Below are positions 25,706 to 34,931 of a DNA stretch of 64,000 bases, piece after piece. Each line of letters opens with the position of its first letter. The stretch's first letter is position 1. The notes under the pieces were generated by a model that saw only the letters and a list, made by a program, of their open reading frames with translations, searched no databases and was not told where the DNA came from. The position numbers and the translations under genes were made by a program. The stretch comes from Streptomyces sulfonofaciens (lineage in GTDB: Bacteria > Actinomycetota > Actinomycetes > Streptomycetales > Streptomycetaceae), in contig NZ_BNCD01000004.1 in NCBI RefSeq assembly GCF_014656295.1, forward strand, positions 372,001 through 436,000, read 5' to 3'.

Positions 25706-26125
25706 ATGGCCCAGCAGATCAGCGAGGTCATGACGGCCGACCCGGTGTACGTCTCGCCCCGGACCCCGGTGGCCGAGATCGCGCAGTTGATGCGCGAGGA
25801 GGACATCGGACAGGTCATCATCGCCGAGGAGGAGAGGGTGCGCGGTGTGGTCACCGACCGCGACCTGGTGACCCGGGTCATGGCCGACGCGCGGGACCCG
25901 CAGCAGACGGCCGCGCAGGAGGTCTCCAGCAGCAACCTGGTGACCTGTGCGCCCGACGACGACATCGGTGCGGCCGTCAGGCTCATGCGGGACAACGCGC
26001 TGCGGCGTCTCCCGGTGGTCGAGGAGGACCGGCTCGTCGGCGTCGTCAGCATCGGCGACCTCGCCATGGAACAGGACGAGCGTTCGGCGCTCGCGGACAT
26101 CAGCGCGGCCGAGCCCAACCGCTGA
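25706..26125 (+). CDS. CBS-domain-pair protein
   Basis: Stand-alone tandem CBS module (139 residues), likely binding adenine nucleotides. First repeat about residues 1-60 (VMTADPVYVSPRTPVAEIAQLMREEDIGQVIIAEE..VRGVVTDRDLVTRV), second about 75-130 (LVTCAPDDDIGAAVRLMRDNALRRLPVVEEDRLVGVVSIGDLA). I choose ATG 25706 after GAAGGAGAGA (25691-25700). It resembles the hypoxia/stress CBS proteins common in actinobacteria. The regulatory partner is unknown. Confidence 0.85.
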   Translation: MAQQISEVMTADPVYVSPRTPVAEIAQLMREEDIGQVIIAEEERVRGVVTDRDLVTRVMADARDPQQTAAQEVSSSNLVTCAPDDDIGAAVRLMRDNALRRLPVVEEDRLVGVVSIGDLAMEQDERSALADISAAEPNR

Positions 26126-26218
26126 CGGTCCGTTTGTGAGGCCGTCGCGGCCACCGCAGCGCCGTTCGGGACACCCGCCCCGGACGGCACTGGGCCGCGA
26201 GGACCCCGGCAGCCCCGT

Positions 26219-26452
26219 TCATGCGTGGTCCATGAGCTGGGCCACGCCCTTCTGACGGGCGCAGTTGGCGCAGCAGAAGAACCGCCCGTCGGACTGGAGG
26301 CCGTGGCCGAGGATGCGGCACTGGCAGTTGTTGCAGACCGGTGCCATCTTCTGGGCGGCGCACTCGATGCTGTCGAACGTGTGGACCGCTCCTGCGGCGT
26401 GTACTTCGAACGACATCTCGTAGTCGTTGTTGCAGACCTCGCAGACGGCCAT
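26219..26452 (-). CDS. Prokaryotic metallothionein-like cysteine-rich protein
   Basis: Probable small metal-binding protein of 77 residues. Nine cysteines are visible: C4 and C7 (CEVC), C31, C40/C43/C45 (CNNCQC), C60/C61 and C64 (CCANC), plus several histidines, a zinc-ribbon-like layout. ATG at 26452, about 9 bases after AAGAGGAG. It is convergent with the CBS gene. Family assignment is by cysteine pattern; the metal and role are not determinable from sequence. Confidence 0.75.
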   Translation of the reverse strand: MAVCEVCNNDYEMSFEVHAAGAVHTFDSIECAAQKMAPVCNNCQCRILGHGLQSDGRFFCCANCARQKGVAQLMDHA

Positions 26453-26760
26453 GAGGGTCAGCTCCTCTTGCGGTACGGACAGGGCGGTCGCTCGTGGAAG
26501 GCGCTCTCCTGGAACGTAACGCGAGGCCGGGGCACGGGTCGGGCGACGCGTTGACCGGCGCCCGCCCGGCCTACCGGGATCACCCGCACGGGCCCGCCGC
26601 CGTTCCGCCGCCGTGCTGCCCGGCGCCCGGCGGACCGGGCGCCGCGCAGCCGGCCGGTGCCGCGGCCGGCACGGCCCCGGACCGCCCCGGACCGCGCCGG
26701 ACGAGCCCGGGGCGGCCGCCGCGCCTTTCTCCGGCCCGACCGCTCGCCGGTCCCCTCCCG
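26453..26760. other. Intergenic before the guaB1 leader, nothing convincing
   Basis: Very G+C-rich with no supported gene. The right end (26761-26780) becomes A+T-richer (TAATGTTTTGATGT), perhaps the promoter of the RNA described next. Confidence 0.4.
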
Positions 26761-26777
26761 CTCAGGTAATGTTTTGA

Positions 26778-26850
26778 TGTAAGGCAGGCCCTCTGCCCCG
26801 GCATCGACAGCGAAGCCCCCGGACTGGGCAACCACGGGGGCGTTTTGTTG
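26778..26850 (+). ncRNA. Candidate small RNA or terminated leader upstream of guaB1
   Basis: Two hairpins: GGCAG-GCCCT-CTGCC (26783-26797), and a terminator-like stem GCCCCCG (26815-26821) with CGGGGGC (26835-26841) that continues as TGG/CCA around a GCAA tetraloop (26825-26834). It is followed by GTTTTGTTGTG, one of the few true U tracts in the window. TAATGT at 26767-26772 is a possible -10 box. It may be an independent sRNA or an attenuator of guaB1. Confidence 0.5.
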
Positions 26851-26899
26851 TGTCTGCGCGGATATCACCTGCGCCGTTTCGCGTGAAAATGTGAGATAA

Positions 26900-28366
<1,467 letters not shown>

Positions 28367-28392
28367 GGCGCCGCCCTGCGGCCCTTTCCGCC

Positions 28393-28443
28393 GGCCGCGC
28401 TCCGCACACGGCCGCGCTCCGCACACGGCCGCGCTCCGCACAC
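28393..28443. repeat. Three 17-bp tandem repeats
   Basis: GGCCGCGCTCCGCACAC is repeated three times without mismatch (28393-28409, 28410-28426, 28427-28443), just after guaB1. No hairpin of its own; likely slippage-prone. Confidence 0.9.
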
Positions 28444-28740
28444 GGCCTGCGGCCGCACCGCGCAGGACAGCGGCCGCACGGGGCGCGGGCCGCGGCCGCA
28501 CCGCCGCTCGGTCCGCCCGCCCCCTCGCAGGCGTGCGCAACGAACGCCCGCGCGCCGGCCCGGCACGCAGCGGCCATGCCCTGGCGCGCGGAACCGCTGC
28601 ATTACGATCGGGAAGGCCCGGCTCACAGGGCCATGCGCGGTAGGCGGCGCGGTGCGCGCCGGCCGGCGGTGCGCCCGCGGGGTGGACCCCGGACCCGGCG
28701 CCGCACCGCGCCCGATCGGCGGCGACGAAGGAGCCAGCGC
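28444..28740. other. Intergenic guaB1-permease
   Basis: G+C-rich with no supported gene. The permease ribosome-binding site AAGGAG (28728-28733) ends it. Confidence 0.4.
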
Positions 28741-30236
28741 GTGCTCGACCACGGCGCACCCCCGCCCAGCCCCGGCAGGACAGGCGCCGGGCCCCCGCGG
28801 CGCGGCGCCCGCGTGATGCGCCGCAAACCGGTGGAGCGCCTGGTCGCGGAGGGCGGCCAGGGCGCCGGGGGAGCCTTCGGCGCTCGCTCGGCCTGACCCA
28901 GCTCACCATGATCAGCATCGGAGCCACCCTGGGCACCGGGATCTTCGTGGTGCTGGGCGAGGCGGTGCCCAAGGCGGGGCCCGCGGTCACGCTCTCCTTC
29001 GTGATCGCCGGCCTCACCGCCCTCTTCTCCGCCCTGTCGTACGCCGAGTTGGCCGGCACCATCCCGGTGGCGGGTTCCTCCTACTCGTATGCATACGCAA
29101 CGCTCGGCGAGCTTCTCGCCTGGATCTGCGGATGGTGCCTGATCCTGGAGTACGGCGTGTCCGTGGCCGCCGTCGCCGTCGGCTGGGGCCAGTACCTCAA
29201 CGAACTGCTCGACGGAACCCTGGGCGCCACCCTGCCGGGAGCGCTCTCCGCGCCACCCGGCGACGGCGGTCTGTTCAACCTGCCCGCGCTCGCCGTCGTC
29301 CTGCTCGCCATGGCCTTCCTGCTCGGCGGTGCCCGGGAGTCGGCGCGCGTCAACACGGCCATGGTCGCCGTGAAGATCATCGCGTTGCTGCTGTTCTGCG
29401 GCATCGGCGTCCTGGGCGTCCGGTCGGGCAACTACGCGCCCTTCATGCCGCTCGGCATGGCGGGTGTCAGCGGCGCGGGCGCCACGCTCTTCTTCTCGTA
29501 CATCGGGTTCGACGCCGCCTCCACCGCGGGTGAGGAGGCGAAGGACGCCCAGCGCGACCTGCCCCGCGCGATCATGCTCTCGCTGGTCGTCGTGACGGCC
29601 CTCTACGTCCTGGTGGCCGCCGTCGCCGTCGGGGCACGGCCCTGGCGGAGCTTCACGGGCTCCGAGGCGGCTCTCGCGGCGATCATGAAGGACGTCACCG
29701 GGCAGGGCTTCTGGGCGACGCTGCTCGCCGCGGGCGCGGTGGTCGCGATCGCCAGCGTCGTGCTCACCGTGCTCTACGGCCAGACCCGGATCCTCTTCGC
29801 GATGTCACGGGACGGCCTGGTTCCGCGCGTCTTCTCCCGCGTCCACCCCGCAACCGGCGCACCCCGGGCGAACACGGTGATCGTCTCGCTGTTCTGCGGC
29901 GTCCTGGCCGCCGCCGTCCCGCTCGGCAGGCTCGCCGACGCCACCAGCATCGGCACCCTGTTCGCCTTCGCGCTCGTCAACGTCTCCGTCGTGGTGCTGC
30001 GGCGCACCCGGCCCACGATGCCCCGCGCCTTCCGGGTGCCGCTGTCACCGCTGCCGCCCGTACTCGGCTTCGCGCTCTGCCTCTGGATGATGGGCAGCCT
30101 GTCCGCGGTCACCTGGGCGGTGTTCGCGGTCTGGATGGCCGCCGGGACCGTGTTCTACTTCGTCTACGGCTTTCGCCGCTCCCGCCTTGCGACCGGGGCG
30201 CGGACGAGCACCGAGCAGACCCGACCGGAGAAGTGA
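28741..30236 (+). pseudogene. APC-family amino-acid permease, interrupted by an apparent 1-base deletion
   Basis: The main frame (28908-30236, 442 residues) is an amino-acid/polyamine/organocation permease with about 12 membrane segments, beginning MISIGATLGTGIFVVLGEAVPKAGPAVTLSF. The family's N-terminus continues upstream: from GTG 28741 (7 bases after GAAGGAG) another frame encodes MRRKPVERLVAEGGQGAGG and stops at 28896. Adding one G to the G5 run at 28867-28871 restores GGSLRRSLGLTQLTMISIGATLGTGIF and about 498 residues. So this is a real frameshift or a sequencing error. Translation from the internal ATG 28908 would lose part of helix 1. Location: cytoplasmic membrane. The lrp gene follows 10 bases later. 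Confidence 0.8.
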
Positions 30237-30246
30237 CCGACCGCCC

Positions 30247-30702
30247 GTGCGACTGAACGATCTCGACGAACGCATCGTGCACGCCCTCGCCGAGGACGCC
30301 CGCCGCTCCTACGCCGACATCGGCCAGCTCGTCGGGCTCTCGGCGCCCGCGGTGAAGCGGCGGGTGGACCGGTTGCGGGCCACCGGCGCCATCACCGGCT
30401 TCACCGTACGGGTGGATCCGGCCGCGCTCGGCTGGGAGACCGAGGGGTACATCGAGCTCTACTGCCGCAGCAACACCTCGCCCGAGGCGATACAGCGCGG
30501 TCTGGAGCGGTATCCGGAGGTGGTGTCGGCCTCCACCGTGACGGGCGAGGCCGACGCGGTGGTGCAGGTCTTCGCCGGCGACATGCGCCACTTCGAACAG
30601 GTGCTGGAGCGGATCGCGGGGGAGCCCTTCGTGGAACGGACCAAGTCCGTACTGGTCCTGTCGCCGCTGCTGCGGCGGTTCTCCTCGGGGGCGCCCGGGT
30701 GA
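30247..30702 (+). CDS. Lrp/AsnC-family transcriptional regulator
   Basis: Amino-acid-responsive regulator. From GTG 30247 the 151 residues give the AsnC helix-turn-helix (NDLDERIVHALAEDARRSYADIGQLVGLSAPAVKRRVDRL, residues 3-43) and a C-terminal RAM ligand domain (about 60-145, with the typical VTGEADAVVQVFAGDMRHFEQVLERI). It starts 10 bases after the permease, so the two form a unit. GCGCAATG direct repeats about 115 bases downstream, ahead of the amine-oxidase gene, are candidate binding sites. Confidence 0.9.
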   Translation: MRLNDLDERIVHALAEDARRSYADIGQLVGLSAPAVKRRVDRLRATGAITGFTVRVDPAALGWETEGYIELYCRSNTSPEAIQRGLERYPEVVSASTVTGEADAVVQVFAGDMRHFEQVLERIAGEPFVERTKSVLVLSPLLRRFSSGAPG

Positions 30703-30815
30703 CGCGGGACCGGGGGAGCGCACCCGCCGCGACCACGGCCCGGACCCACGGGCGGTCCGCATCGCCCGCATGACCCGCAGCGCCCCGCAACGAATCGCCG
30801 CCAGGGCCCGCTCCG

Positions 30816-30845
30816 GCGCAATGAAAGCGCTGGTCATGCGCAATG
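30816..30845 (+). promoter_or_regulatory. Direct repeats, candidate Lrp operator
   Basis: GCGCAATG occurs at 30816-30823 and 30838-30845, exactly 22 bases apart (two helical turns), with a looser CCGCAACG at 30785-30792. The second copy stops 8 bases before the -35 box. Lrp-type proteins often bind phased repeats of this kind. Confidence 0.5.
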
Positions 30846-30853
30846 GCCGGATC

Positions 30854-30883
30854 TTGTCCTGGGTGCCGGGCCGGCCGTAGCGT
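30854..30883 (+). promoter_or_regulatory. Promoter ahead of the monooxygenase gene
   Basis: TTGTCC (30854-30859), an 18-base spacer and TAGCGT (30878-30883) form a good HrdB-type promoter. Transcription would start near 30890. Confidence 0.65.
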
Positions 30884-30925
30884 CGAGGCGTTCCCCGCCC
30901 ACGCGCCCGTACCCGTGAGGTCGCC

Positions 30926-31207
30926 ATGCCCACGCTGCGTCCCGCCCTGCCGCAGAGTTCCGGACGGCCGGGACCGGCCGCCGCGAACCCCGCCGCGCTC
31001 GACGCGGCCGCGGCCCGGGCCGCACGGGGCGAGGAACCGGTCCTCGGGCACGCCGGCCCCGCGCTCCCGGTCGCAGCACGCGAGGCCGGCCCCTGCCCGC
31101 GTGACCGCCGCCCCGCCCGCCACGCACCCCTGGTCCGACGCCGGCCCCCGCATCGACCCCGGCCGTCCGCACCGCACGACCCACCGCAAGGAGCCCGCAC
31201 CCCATGA
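30926..31207 (+). CDS. Possible small upstream ORF coupled to the monooxygenase
   Basis: A 93-codon frame begins at ATG 30926 after GTGAGG and ends with ATGA overlapping the next gene's start. The product is alanine/proline/arginine-rich with no recognisable domain. Codon use looks Streptomyces-like in the first half but degrades toward the end. It may be a leader peptide, a decayed gene fragment or chance. The overlap and ribosome-binding site are the only support. Confidence 0.3.
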   Translation: MPTLRPALPQSSGRPGPAAANPAALDAAAARAARGEEPVLGHAGPALPVAAREAGPCPRDRRPARHAPLVRRRPPHRPRPSAPHDPPQGARTP

Positions 31208-32901
31208 CGTCCACGGTGCCCACCGCAGTCCCGCACGCCACGGCGCAGCGGCCCGTCACCATGTTCGGGCCGGACTTCCCCTACGCGTACGACGACTTCC
31301 TGGCCCACCCGGCGGGCCTCGGCCAGATCCCCGCGACCCGGCACGGCACCGAGGTGGCGGTGGTCGGCGGCGGGCTCTCCGGCATCGTCACCGCGTACGA
31401 GCTGATGAAGATGGGCCTGCGCCCCGTGGTGTACGAGGCCGACCGGATCGGCGGGCGGCTGCGCACCGTCGGCTTCGACGGCGCAGGCGACGCGGGAGCG
31501 CTGACCGCCGAGTTGGGGGCCATGCGCTTCCCGCCGTCCTCCACCGCGTTGCAGCACTACATCGACCTCGTGGGCCTGCGCACCAGGCCGTTCCCGAACC
31601 CGCTCTCCGAGGCCGCCGCGTCCACGGTCGTCGACCTCAAGGGCGAGTCGCACTACGCGAGGACGCTCGACGACCTGCCCGAGGTCTACCGGCAGGTCGC
31701 GGACGCCTGGCGCCACTGCCTGGAGGAGGGCGCCGAGTTCTCCCGGATGAACCGCGCCATCCGCGAGCGCGACGTGCCGGCCATCCGCGCGATCTGGTCC
31801 CGGCTCGTCGAGCGGCTCGACGACCAGACCTTCTACGGCTTTCTGTGCGCATCGGAGGCGTTCAGGTCCTTCCGGCACCGTGAGATCTTCGGCCAGGTCG
31901 GGTTCGGCACCGGCGGCTGGGACACCGACTTCCCCAACTCCATCCTGGAGATCCTGCGGGTGGTGTACACCGAGGCCGACGACCACCACCGCGGCATCGT
32001 CGGCGGCAGCAGGCAACTGCCGCTCGGGCTCTGGGAGCGGGCGCCGGACAAGCTCGTGCACTGGCCGCGGGGCACCTCGCTGGCGTCGCTGCACGACGGC
32101 ACGCCCCGTCCGGCGGTGACGCGGCTGCACCGCGCGGCGGGCGGCCTCATCACGGTCACCGACGCGTCGGGCGCCATCCGCTCCTATCCCGCGGTGGTCT
32201 GCACGGCGCAGTCCTGGCTGCTGCTGTCCAAGATCGCCTGCGATGAGACGCTCTTCCCGATCGAGCACTGGACGGCGATCGAGCGCACCCACTACATGGA
32301 GTCCAGCAAGCTCTTCGTCCCGGTGGACCGGCCGTTCTGGCTCGACAAGGACGAGCGCACGGGACGCGACCGGATGTCGATGACCCTGACGGACCGGATG
32401 ACCCGCGGCACCTACCTGCTGGACGACGGCCCCGACCGGCCCGCCGTGATCTGCCTGTCGTACACCTGGTGCGACGACAGCCTGAAATGGCTGCCGCTGT
32501 CCGCGAACGAGCGGATGGAGGTCATGCTCGCCTCACTCCGCGAGATCTACCCGGACGTCGACATCCGCAGCCACATCATCGGCAGCCCGGTCACCGTCTC
32601 CTGGGAGGACGAGCCCTACTTCATGGGCGCGTTCAAGGCCAACCTGCCGGGCCACTACCGCTACCAGCGCAGGCTGTTCACACACTTCATGCAGGACCGG
32701 CTGCCCGCGGACAAGCGCGGCATCTTCCTCGCCGGCGACGACGTCTCCTGGACGGCGGGCTGGGCGGAGGGCGCGGTGCAGACCGCGCTCAACGCCGTGT
32801 GGGGCGTGATGCACCGGTTCGGCGGCGCCTGCGATCCGTCCAATCCGGGGCCCGGCGACGTGTTCGACGAGATCGCGCCGGTGGAGCTGCCGGAGGACTG
32901 A
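31204..32901 (+). CDS. Flavin monoamine oxidase, tryptophan 2-monooxygenase (IaaM)-like
   Basis: Probably converts an aromatic amino acid to its amide (tryptophan to indole-3-acetamide in characterised IaaM enzymes). The 565 residues show the FAD-binding VAVVGGGLSGIVTAYELMKMG (about residues 50-70) and YEADRIGGRL, then blocks shared with plant-pathogen IaaM: ELGAMRFPPSSTALQHY, ESSKLFV, CLSYTWCDDSLKWL, FMGAFKANLPG and the C-terminal AGDDVSWTAGWAEGAVQTALNAVWGVM. Substrate (Trp, Phe or other) cannot be read from sequence. No iaaH amidase gene is in the window. Context: Lrp repeats and a promoter upstream, a GntR regulator and ACC deaminase downstream. Confidence 0.82.
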   Translation: MTSTVPTAVPHATAQRPVTMFGPDFPYAYDDFLAHPAGLGQIPATRHGTEVAVVGGGLSGIVTAYELMKMGLRPVVYEADRIGGRLRTVGFDGAGDAGALTAELGAMRFPPSSTALQHYIDLVGLRTRPFPNPLSEAAASTVVDLKGESHYARTLDDLPEVYRQVADAWRHCLEEGAEFSRMNRAIRERDVPAIRAIWSRLVERLDDQTFYGFLCASEAFRSFRHREIFGQVGFGTGGWDTDFPNSILEILRVVYTEADDHHRGIVGGSRQLPLGLWERAPDKLVHWPRGTSLASLHDGTPRPAVTRLHRAAGGLITVTDASGAIRSYPAVVCTAQSWLLLSKIACDETLFPIEHWTAIERTHYMESSKLFVPVDRPFWLDKDERTGRDRMSMTLTDRMTRGTYLLDDGPDRPAVICLSYTWCDDSLKWLPLSANERMEVMLASLREIYPDVDIRSHIIGSPVTVSWEDEPYFMGAFKANLPGHYRYQRRLFTHFMQDRLPADKRGIFLAGDDVSWTAGWAEGAVQTALNAVWGVMHRFGGACDPSNPGPGDVFDEIAPVELPED

Positions 32902-33049
32902 ACGGGCCGGCGCCGCCGCCTGCCCCGCGGCACCCGCCCCGGCGGCGGCCCTCACCGTGCCGCACCCCGCCAGGGGCGGCCGCCACCGGAGCCCGTCGCC
33001 CGGGCCCAACACGCGAGGCCGGTGCCCGGGTCCCCCGCGGCCCCCGTCA

Positions 33050-33080
33050 TTGACCCGGGCCCATATGCCGTGTGCAATAT
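33050..33080 (+). promoter_or_regulatory. Promoter of gntR-acdS, probably leaderless
   Basis: TTGACC (33050-33055) and CAATAT (33075-33080, 19-base spacer; 18 if read as GCAATA) place the transcription start at or next to the ATG at 33086. No Shine-Dalgarno sequence precedes that ATG. Confidence 0.6.
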
Positions 33081-33086
33081 GTTGCA
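33073..33086. promoter_or_regulatory. Palindromic operator TGCAA-TATG-TTGCA
   Basis: Perfect 5-bp arms with a 4-base centre, overlapping the -10 box and the first base of gntR. Its position implies autorepression of the gntR-acdS unit by the encoded regulator. Confidence 0.55.
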
Positions 33087-33766
33087 TGCCGATACCCCGG
33101 AGCCGCGGGCTCGTCTCCAGATCCCTGCTGCGCGAGAACGCCTACCAGGTCCTGCGCGACGCGATTGTGGACGGCACCCTGGCCCCGGGCGAGCGGCTGA
33201 GCGACGGAGACCTGGTGGAGTGGCTCGGCATCAGCCGCACTCCCATCCGCGAGGCCCTGTCCAGGCTGGAGCAGTCCGGTCTGGTGCGCACCAAGCCGGG
33301 CCGCTACACGATCGTCAGCCCCCTGGACTCGCGCGAGGCGCGCGACGCCCAGTCCGTCACCGCGGCCATGCACGAGCTGGCGGTACGCCAGGCGCTGCCG
33401 AACCTCTCGACCGCCGAACTGGAAGCGATGCGGGCGGCCAACGCCCGCTTCGCCGAGGCGCTGGCCGGAAACGACGTGGACGCAGCGCTCGCGGCGGACG
33501 ACGAGTTCCACGGTGTCGCGGTGGCCGCCAGCGCCAACGGCGCGCTGCGCGCGGTCCTCGAGCGGTTCACGCCCCTGCTGCGCCGCGTCGAACGGCTGCG
33601 CTTCTCGTCGCTGAGCGGCCGCGGCTCGGTCGGCCAGCACAGCAGCATCGTCGACCTCTGCGCGGCCGGTGACGTGGAGGGCGCGGCGGCGGCCACCCGC
33701 GCCAACTGGGGCACCCTCGTCCCGCTGCTCGACACCCTTTCCGAGGCCCAGGAGAAAGCGGACTGA
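33086..33766 (+). CDS. GntR-family regulator (FadR/FCD type)
   Basis: Likely controls the following ACC deaminase gene. From ATG 33086 the 226 residues have a winged helix ([57 protein letters not shown], about residues 10-65) and an FCD effector domain with conserved metal-type histidine/aspartate positions ([18 protein letters not shown]). A longer frame upstream is not supported because the promoter runs through it. acdS starts 1 base after the stop codon. Confidence 0.88.
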   Translation: MPIPRSRGLVSRSLLRENAYQVLRDAIVDGTLAPGERLSDGDLVEWLGISRTPIREALSRLEQSGLVRTKPGRYTIVSPLDSREARDAQSVTAAMHELAVRQALPNLSTAELEAMRAANARFAEALAGNDVDAALAADDEFHGVAVAASANGALRAVLERFTPLLRRVERLRFSSLSGRGSVGQHSSIVDLCAAGDVEGAAAATRANWGTLVPLLDTLSEAQEKAD

Positions 33767-33767
33767 C

Positions 33768-34775
33768 ATGCCCCTCCAAGACTTCCCCCGCCATCCGCTG
33801 CTGTTCGGGCCCAGCCCCGTCCACCCGCTGGAACGCCTCAGCGAGCACCTCGGCGGGGCCCGGATCTGGGCCAAGCGCGAGGACTGCAACAGCGCCCTCG
33901 CGTTCGGCGGCAACAAGACCAGGAAACTGGAGTACCTGATCCCCGAGGCGCTGGCCCAGGGCGCCGACACCCTCGTGAGCATCGGCGGGGTCCAGTCCAA
34001 CCACACCCGCCAGGTGGCCGCGGTGGCCGCCCGGCTCGGGCTGAAGGCCGTGCTGGTCCAGGAGGACTGGGTGGACTGGCCGGACCCGGTCAACGACAAG
34101 GTCGGCAACATCCTGCTGTCCCGCATCATGGGCGCGGACGTGCGGATGGGGACGGCGGGCTTCGGCATCGGCATCAAGGAGAGCTGGACCGAGGCGCTTG
34201 AGAGCGTGCGCGCGGCAGGAGGCACCCCGTACGCCATTCCGGCCGGCGCCTCCGACCACCCGCTCGGCGGTCTCGGCTTCGCCGGCTGGGCCCACGAGGT
34301 GCAGCGGCAGGAACGCGAACTCGGCGTCTTCTTCGACACCGTCGTGGTGTGCAGCGTCACGGGCAGCACGCAGGCCGGCATGATCGCCGGTTTCGCGGGC
34401 CAGGACCGGCCGCGGCGCGTCCTGGGCATCGACGCCTCGGCCCGTATCGTGGAGACCCGCGCCCAGGTGTCGAAGATCGCCAGGAACACCGCCGGGTTGC
34501 TCGGTCTCGGCCGGGACCTGCACGACGAGGAGATCACCGTGCTGGAAGGCTGGGCCGGTGACCGCTACGGCGTGCCCGTGGCGTCCACCCTGGAGGCGAT
34601 CCGGTTGACCGGCGGCCTTGAGGGCATGATCCTCGACCCCGTCTACGAGGGGAAGTCGATGGCGGGCCTGATCGACCTGGTGCGCACGGGCACCATCGCA
34701 CCGCAGTCCCACGTCCTCTTCGCCCACCTGGGCGGGCAGCCCGCCCTCAACGCCTACAGCGGCGCCTTCCGCTGA
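33768..34775 (+). CDS. acdS: 1-aminocyclopropane-1-carboxylate (ACC) deaminase
   Basis: PLP enzyme that breaks ACC, the plant ethylene precursor, into 2-oxobutyrate and ammonia. The 335 residues carry the PLP lysine K50 in [10 protein letters not shown], the serine in [10 protein letters not shown] (about 77), Y293-E294 in DPVYEGK and L321 in HLGGQPALN. These are one off the Pseudomonas numbering (K51, S78, Y294, E295, L322). The last two are the residues that separate true ACC deaminase from the related D-cysteine desulfhydrase, so the call is specific. It is co-transcribed with gntR. Confidence 0.92.
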   Translation: MPLQDFPRHPLLFGPSPVHPLERLSEHLGGARIWAKREDCNSALAFGGNKTRKLEYLIPEALAQGADTLVSIGGVQSNHTRQVAAVAARLGLKAVLVQEDWVDWPDPVNDKVGNILLSRIMGADVRMGTAGFGIGIKESWTEALESVRAAGGTPYAIPAGASDHPLGGLGFAGWAHEVQRQERELGVFFDTVVVCSVTGSTQAGMIAGFAGQDRPRRVLGIDASARIVETRAQVSKIARNTAGLLGLGRDLHDEEITVLEGWAGDRYGVPVASTLEAIRLTGGLEGMILDPVYEGKSMAGLIDLVRTGTIAPQSHVLFAHLGGQPALNAYSGAFR

Positions 34776-34931
34776 GGCGGGGCGCCCGCACGGCCCGGTT
34801 CGCCCGTCGCGGGCGGGGCGTGCCGTGGGCTCCCACCGCGGCGGGCGCTCCCGGGCGGCGGCCGGGCGGTGCCTGCGGGCGGCCGGGCGCGGTGAGACGT
34901 TCGTGCAGGGTTCGGCGAGTGGAGCAAGCGC

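Noticed and set aside
28393..28443. CRISPR-like direct repeats
   Set aside because: The 17-bp units are contiguous, without spacers and without cas genes.
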